Source of the DNA: Primulina eburnea
Taxonomy: Eukaryota; Streptophyta; Magnoliopsida; Lamiales; Gesneriaceae
Assembly: GCF_022965805.1 (NCBI RefSeq)
Contig: NC_133108.1
Coordinates: 43,656,051 to 43,720,050, forward strand
Length of the DNA: 64,000 bases
Direction of reading: 5' to 3'
How positions within the stretch are numbered: position 1 is the stretch's first letter; every line of letters begins with the position of its first letter. Under the pieces are notes generated by a model, which saw only the letters and a program-made list of their open reading frames with translations, did no database searches and was not told the DNA's origin. Below, piece after piece: positions 48,501 to 60,770 of the stretch. Both the position numbers and the translations under genes were made by a program.

Positions 48501-49661
48501 TGCATGTTGGTGTGGAACACGGAGAAGAAAATGGTACACCATTAAAACGAGTGTCACTTTTAGTAGTGGACACGGAGATAGACACGGTTGGTGAACAACA
48601 TATCAAAATCATATATTTATTTATATATATATGCACTCATGACAATTATTTCGATAAAATGAATGAAAAAACTTGCACCTTTTTTACACATGAAATATAC
48701 ACTCATGAAAATTAATTCAACAAAATGATTCAAAAAACTGGCACATTTTTTGCACGGTAACGAGTCTCATTAACCTGCAAACAGATTATTCCATGATTCT
48801 TGAGATCTAATGGACTTTCCCAAAATGCTAAAGCATACTTTCTTCAAATGCTACAAATTAAATTTGAAAAAATTATGTTTCTTTTTAAGTTGCAATAAAA
48901 AGAAAATAGCTATGGATATGGAAAATAAATAAGATTAAGATATCACATAATTTGAAAAAAAAAAGTAGGAAAAAAAAACTAAAACATACGGACATATATG
49001 CATAGATAATAGATTTGTAGGCATATTCTGATATCATTTATTTCTAAACTTAAAACATTTAATTATAAATCGTACTCTTGAAGTCAAACTTAAATCTTTT
49101 GGAAATTTGATTAACTTTCGTGATTAATTTGAGATTGTTCTACTTTATTTTCTGTTTCTTTTACTAAGGAACTTTTGGTTTAATTCTCACTTCTTTTTTT
49201 TATGATTTTACATATCGATTTCAATAGTAGAACTTTATTTATTTTTCTCTAATTTTAGCATGTCTAGATCACACGATTAGTTAATTAGAAAGCAGAAGAA
49301 GATACTGTGCGTGAGTTGATGCTTTTTATCATTTTATGGATGTCTCTTCTCTTTGTTTATTTATAATATACACACATGCACATGCACATGCAATGCACGC
49401 ACAAAATATGCACAAGGTCACCAGCCATTTGAAGTTAATTTTATTTTTTGTTAATTATTTATAGTTTCATTTTTAGATTTATTATTAAATCTATTGAAAA
49501 CAGATAATTTAAGAAAAATTAAAATATGAGTACCGTAAGTTGACCTATTCTGGGTTTTACTTAAGCATGCGACCAAAAAGACTATACCACCATAATGGTT
49601 GTATGTGCACCAAGAGCCCATTTAGTGATTTAGTTTGGCTATTATCTAGTCCAAAACCCTG
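48501..49661. other. DUF789 repeat-unit spacer
   Basis: Contains the unit's upstream sequence, recognisable at 49280-49440 by ATACACACATGCACATGCA and AATATGCACAAGGTCACCAG, which recurs at about 54655-54720 and 56450-56510. No gene. Confidence 0.6.
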
Positions 49662-52387
49662 TCATCTCCGATAAGAGTAGTGTCTAGGTCGGAAATAATG
49701 GTAGTCGGGCAGAGGAACTTTCAGGTATCCAACCCAGTTATCCACAGCTTGCAATAGAGAGTTCTCGTGCTCGATTTCATGCGGCTCACACAGATTCAGG
49801 TTCGAATCCCATAGCTTATACGAAAGCATGCCGAAAACGGGCAATGAAAACTTCTTATCGGTTGGGTTGTACACTGCTCTTGCATTTGCAGCAGAAATAT
49901 GTGGTGGAAATTTTCCTGCATTGGAAAAATAAATATTGTTTTGCTATCACATATTGCACAAGATTATTCTTGCATGCGTAAATGAGTTAGAAAGTATGTA
50001 AATTAAAAACCTGTCGACTGTGTTGATAATGAATAGAAGGATAGGAAAGAGGCTTCAATTGATGTGCCGATGGGTATCCTACAAATCGGATACCTGCATG
50101 ATAAAGAGTCATATGATATTAAAATATTGTGAAATATTCTACTTTTCTTGTAATGCACAAAAAAACCATACCATGCTACACTAAGCCAGCTGGTTTCAAG
50201 AAGATCGCAGCTCCTACATTTGTTCAGCTCCGGAAATTGGGAGGCAAGTTCAAATATCTATCCATACCATGCATGATCAGTTTCCAATGCAAGTTTTAAT
50301 AACTGTACAACGTGTGGTATATATACTCACCTTATCTGTTAAAGGTTGGCGATTATATGGCCTTTCATATTCCAAGTATTGAAAGAACGGTGATTGAGGA
50401 GACGACGAACTAGCAAAAGAATCAACTTCTTATCATTAGAATTCAATTCAATTAATGATGACTACTTCAGCAAATTTGAGGTTTAGTGAACACTCACCTG
50501 AGTTGAGAAGAGGGCTTTGACGGGTCATTGTACAATTGTATGCCCGATAGATACGGAACATAGTATTGTACAATCTGGTCTTTTCCGTTCAGAACCAAAG
50601 GCACGCCGGCTCCGTATAGGCTACCTTCTTCCAATGACTCCCATAGATCTTCGAGGCAAAAGAAGGGATGAGAATCTGCTTCAAGTGCTTCTGATCCACT
50701 TGAAATCGCCTGTAGCACATGAAATTTACTTCAATAAAGTGATTGAAAAAAATCGCATGTTTTTTGCACAAGAAATATATACTCGTGCAAATTAAAAATT
50801 GCACATTTTTTGCACACTAATGATTTTCATTAACAAACAAAAGGATTATATTAATTGCATGATACTGAATATGATGGCCTTTCCCAAATGTTAAATCATT
50901 TGAAAATACTTTCTTCAAATGACACAAAATAATTACCTAACAGTAAACAATAAAACAAAATCCTTGAGACATTAGCGCACTGAATAATTTCAGGGTTGCA
51001 CTCCACCGTTTGTAAATTAAAATGCAGTTTCTTTTTTACACCCTCTATTATCAAGTATTTAATATTTTTAAAATAAATATATTATTTGATACTCTATATT
51101 CATTTTGGGCTAAATATTAAAATTATGGTTTCTATTTTTCATTTTCATGTTGAATGTTTTTTTTGGAAAAAATGACGGCTAAAAATTTGTAAAAGATTTT
51201 ACGAACAATATTATATTTTAAAATAATACTGTTATATTTATATCATTTTTAAAAAATATACTGTTATAAATATTTATCTAGCATTTACAAAACAGTGTAA
51301 TTAATTTTAAAAAATCATGTTTCTTTTTATGTTGAAAAAAGAAAGAAAGGAAGAAGATACGGGATGAAAAATAAATAAGAATATTTAAGATATCACAAAA
51401 TTTGAAAAAAAAATTAAAAAATATAATATAAACTAAGATGAAATAAAATAGATAACCAATTTAAGAATAATTTTTAAATGTTTTTGTTTCGTGTGTGCTT
51501 CAATATTAATTATGGATTTGACTAATTTAATAATAATTTTTTACGAAACTTAATTTTTAGATGATTTATTTTAAGAATTGAAAATTATTTACCAAAAACA
51601 AAACAAATATAATTTTTTTTATAAAAAGGTAAATTTGTAGTGCATTTAACAATTTTTTTTTTTATGAGAATGTGCAATATACAAAGAAACACAACTGAAT
51701 CTATAATTTTTCAAATGCTACGAATTAATGACCTATTAGTAAACAACAAAACAAAATCTTCCCAACATTAGAGCTAAGAATAATTTCAGAACACCAAAAA
51801 ATAAAGATATTAATTCGCGCCAACAAACCGTTTTTTGATAACATATTTATAACGATAAATCAAAATATTATTCGCGCCAACTAACCTTTTTTATATCGGA
51901 TTTTTAAATTTTATTTAATCAATGATCTATCATCGATGAATCTAAATTCAAAACAGCGGAAAAAAAAAATTTTTGATCATATGGAAATTTTATGAAAAGG
52001 AAATTAAAACATCTCGAAACAGATCTAATAAAAACCTCATTTTCAACTGAAAGTAAAGCATTTTTTTTTTCATTTGATTTTTGCATGGAAAAAAATGGCT
52101 TAAAAATTCATCTGAAATAGAAAATCAAAGACTGAACAACAAAGAAAAAAAGATAAAATCATTTATACCTCCGAGAAAAATCGAGATGGAACGAGTGGAG
52201 AAAAGGATTCCACCAAACGATCCAAGTTCGTAACTTTGGTTACAGAATGAGAGGAAACAGATGGTATAGAATCACTGGTTCTCCGGCTGGACGTGATCTC
52301 TGCCCCCACCGCTGATTCCTTCGCAACCTGAATTTGCTGATTGTCGTCGTGTCTGGAGGACGAAGCCGAGTTCCTTCTACTTGACAT
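49662..52387 (-). CDS. DUF789 family protein, intact copy
   Basis: Six exons on the minus strand join in frame to 296 aa: 52169-52387, 50498-50709, 50331-50409, 50171-50256, 50011-50093, 49662-49873. The N-terminus is Ser/Arg-rich and ends [17 protein letters not shown], the start of the DUF789 domain. Family blocks follow: [121 protein letters not shown] and [20 protein letters not shown]. All phases agree if exon 6 starts after AGCAG at 49874; the usual-looking acceptor at about 49919 would break the frame. DUF789 proteins are plant-specific with unknown function; no signal peptide or membrane segment is seen. Intron 1 is about 1.46 kb and AT-rich. A TATATAT stretch lies about 140 bp before the ATG. 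Confidence 0.85.
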
Positions 52388-52887
52388 CGCTTTATTTTTC
52401 GGTTAGAGATGAAATGCAAGCACCGGCTGGAAAATGGTCCGACGATTTGGGGTTGAAAGTCTGAAGGGATTTGAGAGATTGTTAAAATGAAGATTGACAC
52501 TTTTAGTCTTTTGTAGTATTCCTTCTTACATATATATTTGTGCGTGTGCATAGATTTGTATGTATATTCTAATATTATTTATTTTAGAACTTATACATTT
52601 TTACAATCTACGAATTAAAAATAAAGAAATGAAAATTATTAAAGTTTAATAATATAATTTTTCCGAGTCAAAAAATTATGGTAATTTCATTCCATATCAT
52701 CCGAACTTAATTCTGGTAATATTTTATGTTACCAAATTAATTAATTGTGTGGATTGTTCTATAAGATAAAATTTAATTTGAACATATTTTTATACAAAAT
52801 ATTTGTTATAAAACATCAATTATTAATTAAAAAATAAATACAGGTCAGGATAGATCGATCTTGGTCTTCCCCGGCCAATTCTTAAAA
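52388..52887. other. Promoter and 5'UTR of the intact DUF789 copy, then spacer
   Basis: The 5'UTR (about 52388-52500, minus strand CAATCTCTCAAATCCCTTCA) is shared with the other array members. The rest is AT-rich. Confidence 0.5.
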
Positions 52888-53068
52888 GACAAAAACTTGT
52901 GTGAGACAGTCTCACGGGTCGTATTTGTAACACGGATCTCTTGTTTGGGTCATCCATTAAAAAGTATTACTTTTTATGCTAAGATTATTACTTTTTATTG
53001 TGAATATGAGTGGATTGATCTGTCTCACATATTATGATTCATGAGACGGTCTCACATGAAAGTCACTC
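52888..53068 (+). mobile_element. MITE copy 7 (GTGAGACGGTCTCAC family), inside the DUF789 array
   Basis: Full copy from GACAAAAACTTGTGTGAGAC to AGTCACTC. It has perfect 9-bp flanking repeats TTCTTAAAA at 52879-52887 and 53069-53077. Confidence 0.93.
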
Positions 53069-53134
53069 TTCTTAAAAATGGCATTTCAAGTCTAGGCGAT
53101 ATAATTTAGAACAAAAAATGGACATGTTTGATTG

Positions 53135-53184
<50 letters not shown>

Positions 53185-54099
53185 CCATAGTTGCAGTACT
53201 TTATGATATAATTGAAAACCGTTTCTTACTTTTTTGTTTTTATTTTTATTATATATATATATATATAAGTACGTAAAACATACTCCGATGTGGTCTTCAT
53301 ATATTTTCATGCATTAATAAAAGGTTGAAAATAGTTTAGTAAATTGGTTTGTTTGCTTTGTTTATATAAATAGTCAAAGTTTGATTTATTAATTCAAATA
53401 ATTTAGATTTTGTATTCACTTTTGGTTATGTTTATTAGATTATACTGAATTTTGAAATCTTACAAGATCAATAATAAAAAACATGTCACTTTAAGAGACA
53501 ACTTTTGATAATTTTCCCTAATGTAAGATGTTGTGGATGTTTGAACTAAACTAGGTCTAGTGTTATGGGATCCAGCAATGATATAAACACAAGGAGGTTG
53601 GTGGGTATTTAGGGACACTTTTTAAATAAAAAAAAAACTTTTTGTATAATGACTCACTTTTTTTATTTATTTAATAGAAAATATAAAATATTTACGAACT
53701 TATTGCATTTTCAAGTCATTTTTTTAATAGTTTTGATGAGTTAAATTAATTTCTTGAGTGATAGTAAAACACAGTCCACACACGCTCATATTTACATATG
53801 GACAATAATTGCTTTTGATGATATAACTCAAACCATGTGAAATATTGGATTTGGATTCTCTGTTGTTGTAGTTAAAACATAGTACTTGTTACTGTGTACT
53901 TTTTATACGAGATGATATTTGATCATCTGATGAACTTCACACAGTGTCAAATAAATTAAAAAAATTTCAGACGAAACAAAATCATCAGTTGATCATCTCG
54001 TGTAAAAAAACACAGCACTGATGCTGTATTTTTAGCCACAACTAAGGATTTAAATCCATAAAAGACTCAAGAGCAAAGAAAAAGGTAAATTCATTTATA
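53069..54099. other. AT-rich spacer in the DUF789 array
   Basis: Includes (TA)n runs at 53140-53182 and 53250-53266. No gene recognised. Confidence 0.5.
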
Positions 54100-54560
54100 T
54101 CTCCATGGAATCTTGTGTCGGAACGAGTGGAGAGGAGGATTCCGTGAGACAATCCTAGTTGGTAACCTTGCTTACAGAAGGACGGGAAAGAGATGGTATT
54201 GAATCACTGGTTCTCCCGCCACACAGGATTTCTGCCTCCGCCGCTGATTCCTTCGGAACCTGCATTTTCTGGTGGCACCGAGGCACTGGTGGCGCGGTGT
54301 AAAACCTATTGTCGTTTTGTTTGGAGGACGAGGCCGAGTTCCTTACATCACTTTATTTATCGATTAGAGATTAAATGCAAACGACGGCTGGAAAATGGTT
54401 CGACTATTTCGTATTTAAAGTTAATTTGAAGGGATTTGAGAGATTGTTGAAATGAAGATTGATACGGAAGGAAGTATTGTACAATCTGGTATTTTCCTTT
54501 CAGAACCAAAGGCACGTCGGCACTGTACATTTTACCTTCTTTTAACGATTCCCACACACT
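54100..54560 (-). pseudogene. DUF789 fragment 2: exon 1 remnant behind a fused exon 2 piece
   Basis: Minus strand, read from 54560 down: part of exon 2 (SLKEGKMYSADVPLVLKGKY, matching [20 protein letters not shown]), running directly into the family 5'UTR (CAATCTCTCAAATCCCTTCA), then a decayed exon 1 (54110-54350) without the start codon and with shifted frame. Only noncoding sequence follows downstream, so it is a 5' fragment. Confidence 0.7.
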
Positions 54561-54955
54561 CGGACAATTAGTTAATTAGAAAACAGTGGAAGATATTGTA
54601 TGTGAATTGATGTTTTTTTTAGCATTTTATGGATGTCTCTTCTCTTTGTTTATTTATAATATACACACATGCACATGCAATGCACGCACAAAATATGCAC
54701 AAGGTCACCAGCCATTTGAAGCTAAATTGAATTTTTTGTTAATTATTTATAGTTTCATTTTTAGATTTATTATTTAAATCTATTAAAAACAGATAATTTA
54801 GGAAAAATGAAAATTTGAGTATGGTAAGTTGACGTATTCTGAGTTTTACTTAAGCATTCGACCAAAAAGACTATACCACCAATAATGGATGTATGTTCAC
54901 CAAGAGCCCATTTAGTGATTTAGTTTGGCTATTATCTAGCCCAAAACCCTGTCGA
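54561..54955. other. DUF789 repeat-unit spacer
   Basis: Same spacer sequence as 49270-49660, including ACACACATGCACATGCAATG. It ends at the 3'UTR of the next copy. Confidence 0.55.
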
Positions 54956-55735
54956 TCATCTCCGATAAGAGTAGTGTCTATGTCGAAAATAATGGTAGTC
55001 GGGCAGAGGAACTTTTAGGTATCCAACCCAGTTATCCATAGCTTGCACTAGAGAGTTCTCGTGCTCGATTTCATGCTGCTCAACCAGATTCAGGTTCGAA
55101 TCCCATAGCTTACACGAAAGCATGCATACCGAAAACGGGCAATGAAAACTTCTTATCGGTTGGGTTGTACTCTGTTCTTGCATTTGAAGAAGAAAAATGT
55201 GGTGGAAATTTTCCTGCATTTGAAAAATCAATATTTTTTTGCTATCATATATAGCACAAGAAAATAATTGCGTAAATGAGTTAGAAAGCATGTAAATGCA
55301 AAACCTGTTGACTGTTTAATAACTGTATAACGAGTGGTATATATGCTCACCTTATCTGTTAAATGTTGGCGATTATACGGCCTTTCGTATTCCAAGTATT
55401 GAAAGAACGGTGATTGAAGGGACGACGAACTAGCAAAACAATCAACTTCTTATCATTAGAATTCAATTCAATTAATGATAACTACTTCAGCAAATTTGAG
55501 GTTTAGTTAACACTCATCTGAGTTGAGAAGAGGGCTTTGACGGGTCCTTGTACAATTGTATGCCCGACAGATACGGAACATAGTATTGTACAATCTGGTC
55601 TTTTCCGTTCAGAACCAAAGGGACGCCGGCTCCGTATAGGCTACCTTCTTCCAACGACTCACATAGATCTTCGGGGCAGAAGAAGGGATGAGAATCTACT
55701 TCAAGTGCTTCTGATAGACTTGAAATCACCTGCAC
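54956..55735 (-). pseudogene. DUF789 fragment 3: exons 2, 3 and last exon, several defects
   Basis: Exon 2 (to 55729), exon 3 (about 55430-55351) and the last exon (55170-54956) are clearly recognisable. Defects: the donor after exon 2 reads ATGAGT instead of GTGAGT (near 55517); both middle exons (SQFPEL...IEASF) are missing, deleted between about 55310 and 55330; and a 4-bp insertion in the last exon near 55125 shifts the frame between LPVFG and MLSYK. Conserved Trp in LEDLWES is Cys. Exon 1 is absent upstream. It is non-functional as a DUF789 protein. Confidence 0.85.
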
Positions 55736-56131
55736 ATGAAATTTACTTCAATAAAGTGATTCAAAAAACTAGCACGTTTTTTGCACAAGAAATATATACT
55801 CGTGCAAATTAAAATTTGCACATTTTTTGCACATTAATTACTTTCGTTAACAAACAAAAGGATTATATTAATTGCATGATACTTGAATCTGATGGCCTTT
55901 CCCAAATGTTAAATCATTTGAAAATACTTTCTTCAAATGACACAAATTAATTACGTAACGACAATAAACAATAAACAAAAATCTTTGAGACATTAGTGCA
56001 CTGAATAATTTTAGGGTTGTACTCCACCGTGTGTAAAGTAAAATGCAGTTTCCTTTTTATACCATCTATTTATTAAGTGTTTAATGTTTATAAAATAAAT
56101 ATATTATTTGGTACTCTATATTCATTTTGGA

Positions 56132-56350
56132 CTAAAGATTAGAGATTAAATGCAAACGCCGACTGGAAAATGGTCCGACGATTTTGTATTTAAAGTTAAT
56201 TTGAAGGGGATTTGAGAGATTGTTGAAATGAAGATTGATACGGAACGAAATATTGTACAATTGGTATTTTCCGTTCAGAACCAAAGTCCAAAGGCACGCC
56301 GGCACTGTACATTCTACTTTCTTTTTACGATTCCCCCACACTCGCACGAT
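56132..56350 (-). pseudogene. DUF789 exon 2 piece fused to 5'UTR, exon 1 deleted
   Basis: Minus strand: an exon 2 scrap (LVLNGKYQ region) joined to the family 5'UTR, as in fragment 2, but here the 5'UTR passes straight into intron 1 sequence (56050-56140), skipping exon 1. This is the head of the fragment at 54956-55735. Confidence 0.65.
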
Positions 56351-56873
56351 TAGTTAATTAGAAAACAGTGGAAGATATCGTACGTGAATTGATTTTTTTT
56401 TTTAAATCATTTTATGAATGTCTCTTCTCTTTGTTAATTATTTTAATATACACACATGCACATGCAATGCACGCACAGAATATGCACAAGGTCACCATTT
56501 GAAGTTAAATTGAATTTCATTTTTAGATTTATTATTTAAATATATTCAAAATTGTTAATTAGAAAAAATTACAATTTTAGGCCGGTAAGTTGAATTGCTC
56601 TGTATTTTAATCATGTAACTTGTCAAAGTTCGGTTTTTATATATTAACCTGAATTTTTATTTTATTTTTTGGTATAGGTTTTTTTTTGCCAATGCATGAT
56701 ATATACATAAGCTTAAAATTCATATTTAAATCAATAGCTTAAAACAAGAGTTTATAGCCAATGCATGATACTTAAGCATTCCACCAAAAAGACTATACCA
56801 CCGATAATAGTTGTATGTTCACCAAAATCCCGTTTATTGATTTAATTTGGCTATTATCTAGCCCAAAACCCTA

Positions 56874-59662
56874 TCATCTCCGATAAGAGTAGTGTCTAGG
56901 TCGTAAATAATGGTAGTCGGGTAGAGGAACTTTCAGGTATCCAACCCAGTTATCCACAGCTTGCACCAGAGAGTTCTCGTGCTCGATTTCATGCTGCTCA
57001 CTCAGATTCAGGTTCGAATCCCATAGCTTATATGAAAGCATACCAAAAACGGGCAATGAAAACTTCTTATCGATTGGATTGTACACCGCTCTTGCATTTG
57101 CAGCAGAAAAATGTGGTGGAAATTTTCCTGCATTTGAAAAATCAACATTGTTTTGCTATCATAGCACAAGAAAAAATCTTGCGTAAATGAGTTATAAAGT
57201 ATGTAAATGCAATACCTGTCGACTGTGTTGATAAGGAATAAAACGATAGAAAAGAAGCTTCAATTGCTGGGCCGATGGGTATTCTACAAATCGGATACCT
57301 GCATGGTAAAGAGTCGTATGATATTAACACGTGAAATCTAGTTTTCTCAAAGCACAAAAAAGCCATACCATGCTATAGAAAGCCAGCTGTTTTCAAGAAG
57401 ATCGCAACTCCTGCATTTGTTCAGCTCCGGAAATTGGGTGGCAAGATCAAATATCTACGTATTTGATGGAAAAATATACATGCCATGCATGATCAGTTTC
57501 CAATGCAAGTTTTAATGATTGTGTACGTGTGGTATATATACTCACCTTATCTGTTAAAGGTTGACGATTATACGGTTTTTCGTATTCCAAGTATTGAAAG
57601 AACGGTGATTGAGGGGACGATGAACTAGCAAAACAATCAACTTCTTATCATTAGAATTCAATTCAATTAATGATGACCACTTCAGCAAATTTGAGGTTTA
57701 GTTAACACTCACCTGAGTTGAGAAGAGGGTTTTGACGGGTCATTGTACAATTGTATGCCCGAGAGATACGGAACATAGTATTGTACAATCTGGTCTTTTC
57801 CGTTCAGAACCAAAGGTACGCCGGCTCCGTAGAGGCTACCTTCTTCCAACGACTCCCATAGATCTTCGAGGTGAAAGAAGGGATGAGAATCTGCTTCAAG
57901 TGCTTCTGATCCACTTGAAATCACCTGTTGCAGATGAAATTTACTTCAAAAAAGTAATTCAAAAAATTCACTTTTTTGCAAAAGAAATATATAAACGTGC
58001 AAATTAAAAATTGCACAATTTTTGCACAAGAAATATATACACGTGCAAATTAAAAATTGCACATTTTTTGCACACTAACGACTTTCATTAACAAACAAAA
58101 GGATTATTAATTCGATACTTGAATCTGATGGCCTTTCCCAAATGTTAAATCAATTGAAAATACTTTCTTCAAATTATACAAATTAATTACATATCAGTAA
58201 ACAATAAAACAAAATCTTTGAGACATTAACGCATTGAATAATATCAGGATTACACTCCTCCTTTTGTAAAATGCAATTTCTTTTTTTATAGAATGCTTAA
58301 TATACGCCCTATTTATTTAGTGTTTAGTGGTTATAAAATAAACATATTATTTGGTACTCTATATATTCACTTTGGGCTAAAGATTAAAATTATGGTTTCA
58401 ATTTTTCATTTTTATGTTGAAAGTTTTTTTTTTTTGGGGAAAAATGATCACGGCTAAAAATTTGTAAAAGGTTTTACTAATAATAGTATTTTTTTTAAAA
58501 TAATACTGTTATATTCATATCATTTCAAAAATAAATAAAAACAAATGTTATAAATATCTACAAAACAGTGTAATATATTTTAAAAAACCATGTTTCTTTT
58601 TATGTTGTAAAAAAAAGGAAGAAGATACGGGATGCAAAATAAATAAGAATAAAATATCACGGAATTTTTTAAAAAAATAGAACATAAACTAAGATGAAAT
58701 AAAATAGCTATCCAATTTAAGAATAATGTTTTTGTTTTCTGTGCGCTTCTATATTTATGGATTTGACTAATTTAATCATAATTTTTTATGGAAGCTTAAT
58801 TTTTAGACGACTTATTTTAAGAATTGAAAATTATTTACCTAAAAACAGAACAAATATAATTTTTTTTAACAGGTAAATTTGTAATGCATTTAACAAATTT
58901 TTTTTATGAGAAATGTGCAATATACAAAGAAACACAACTGAACCTATGATTTTTCAAATGCTACAAATTAATGACCTATTAGTAAAAACAAAAGAAAACC
59001 TTCCAAAATTAGCGCTAAGAATAATTTCAGAACACCAATAAAATCAAGATATTAATTCGCGCGCCAACGAACTTTTTTTGATAACATATTTATAACGATA
59101 AATCAAAATATTATTCGCGCCAACTAGCCATTTTGTATATCGGATTTTTAAAATTTTATTTAATCGATGGTCTATCATCACATAAATTAAAATTCAAAAC
59201 AACTGAAAAACATAAACTTTTGATCATATGGAAGTTTTATGAAAAGGAAATTAAAACATCTTGAAACAGATCTAATAAAAAAATCTCGTTTTCAACTGAA
59301 AGTAAAGCGATTTTTTTTTTCATTTGATTTTTGCATGGAAAAAATGGCTTAAAAAATCATCTGAAATAGAGAATCAAAGACTGAACAACAAAGAAAAAAG
59401 GTGAAATCATTTCTACCTCCGAGAAAAATCGGGATGGAACGAGTGGAGAAAAGGATTCCAACAAACGATCCAAGTTCGTAACTTTGCTCACAGAATGAGA
59501 GGAAACAGATGGTATCGAATCACTTGTTCTCCCGCTGGATGTGATCTCTGCCTCCGCCGCTGATTCCTTCGCAACCTGCATTTGCTGGTGGCGCCGTGGC
59601 GTGGCATAAAAGTTGTTGCCATCGTGTCTGGAGGACAAAGCCGAGTTCCTTCTGCTTGACAT
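56874..59662 (-). CDS. DUF789 family protein, nearly intact copy with a doubtful last acceptor
   Basis: Exons 59417-59662, 57713-57924, 57546-57624, 57369-57454 and 57216-57298 match the intact copy in length and phase. The N-terminus is nine residues longer (adds [15 protein letters not shown] sequence). The last exon ends at 56874 and is open through [15 protein letters not shown] to the stop. The acceptor that keeps frame in the intact copy (AGCAG before TGTAC) reads AGCGG here, at about 57085. The other acceptor (AATGCAG, about 57131) gives a frame that stops after about 20 codons. The gene may therefore encode a C-terminally altered protein, or my choice of acceptor for the family may be wrong. 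Core blocks [20 protein letters not shown] and [13 protein letters not shown] are intact. Confidence 0.75.
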
Positions 59663-59811
59663 CGCTTTATTTTTCGATGGTCCGACGATTTAGGGTTGAA
59701 ACTTGAAAGTCTGAAGGGATTTGAGAGATTGTTGAAATGAAGATTGACAGGAAGTGCTGAGCATGAGTTTTTTGTCCTTTTGTCTTTTGTAGAATTCCTT
59801 CTTACATTACA

Positions 59812-59848
<37 letters not shown>

Positions 59849-59874
59849 TATATACATATACATGTGTGTGAATA

Positions 59875-59917
<43 letters not shown>

Positions 59918-60770
59918 TTGTGTGTGCGTATAGATTTGTATGTGTATTCTAATATTATTTATTATTAGAACTTATACATTTAATTATAAATACTGAATAA
60001 ATCGTACGAAATTAAAGGTGTTCTGAAATTTTGATTAAAATTTTAATTAATTTGAGATGTTCTATGTTTCTTTTACTCAGGAAATTTGTTTCAATTCTTT
60101 ACCTTTTTATGATTTCATATATAGCGCGATTTCAATGATAGTAATTTATTTCTTTTTCTAATTATAGCATGTATCGCACGAGTGGTTAATTAGAAAACCA
60201 TAGAAGATATTGTATGAATTATATTTTTCAAATTAAACAATAGAAAATATTGTCTAAATAATATTTTTCAGGCATTAATATAAATTTCACGAGAGATTAC
60301 TCGATACTCTCTAGAAAAACTCTCTTGGAATTTGATTTTTTCGCAAGATTATTTTTACAATCTACGAAATTAAAAATAAAGAAATGAAAATTATTAAAGT
60401 TTAATAATATAATTGTTCTGAGTCAAAAAATTTATGGTAGTTGCATTCCATATCATCCGAACTTAATTCGGGTAATATTTTATGTATCCTCCAAATTAAT
60501 TTAAGTGTGTTGATTTTTCTGATAAAATTTAATTTGAACATATTTTTACACAAAATCTTTGTTATAAAATATCAGTTATCTAGTAAAAATTAAATACAGG
60601 TCAGGATAAATCTTACTTTTCCTATTCTTAAAATTGGCATTTCGAGTCTTTAATTTGGCGATATAATTTAGAACAAAAAATGGACATGTTTGATTGATTA
60701 ATAAAAGATGGACAGATGAGAACATAATAAATGTAAGAAACAACATATATACATATATATATATATATAC
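59663..60770. other. Upstream region of the last DUF789 copy, with microsatellites
   Basis: (CATA)n, (TA)n and (TG)n runs lie at 59805-59925, where the promoter should be. After that the sequence is AT-rich spacer similar to 52560-52860 (the two match around AATTTGAACATATTTTTA). The LTR begins at 60771. Confidence 0.6.

Noticed and set aside
50517..50795. Plus-strand open frames repeated at 50517, 55537 and 57732 (MTG(H/P)CTIVCP starts)
   Set aside because: They lie antisense to DUF789 exon 2 in each unit. Their similarity follows from the duplicated coding exon, so they are not independent genes.
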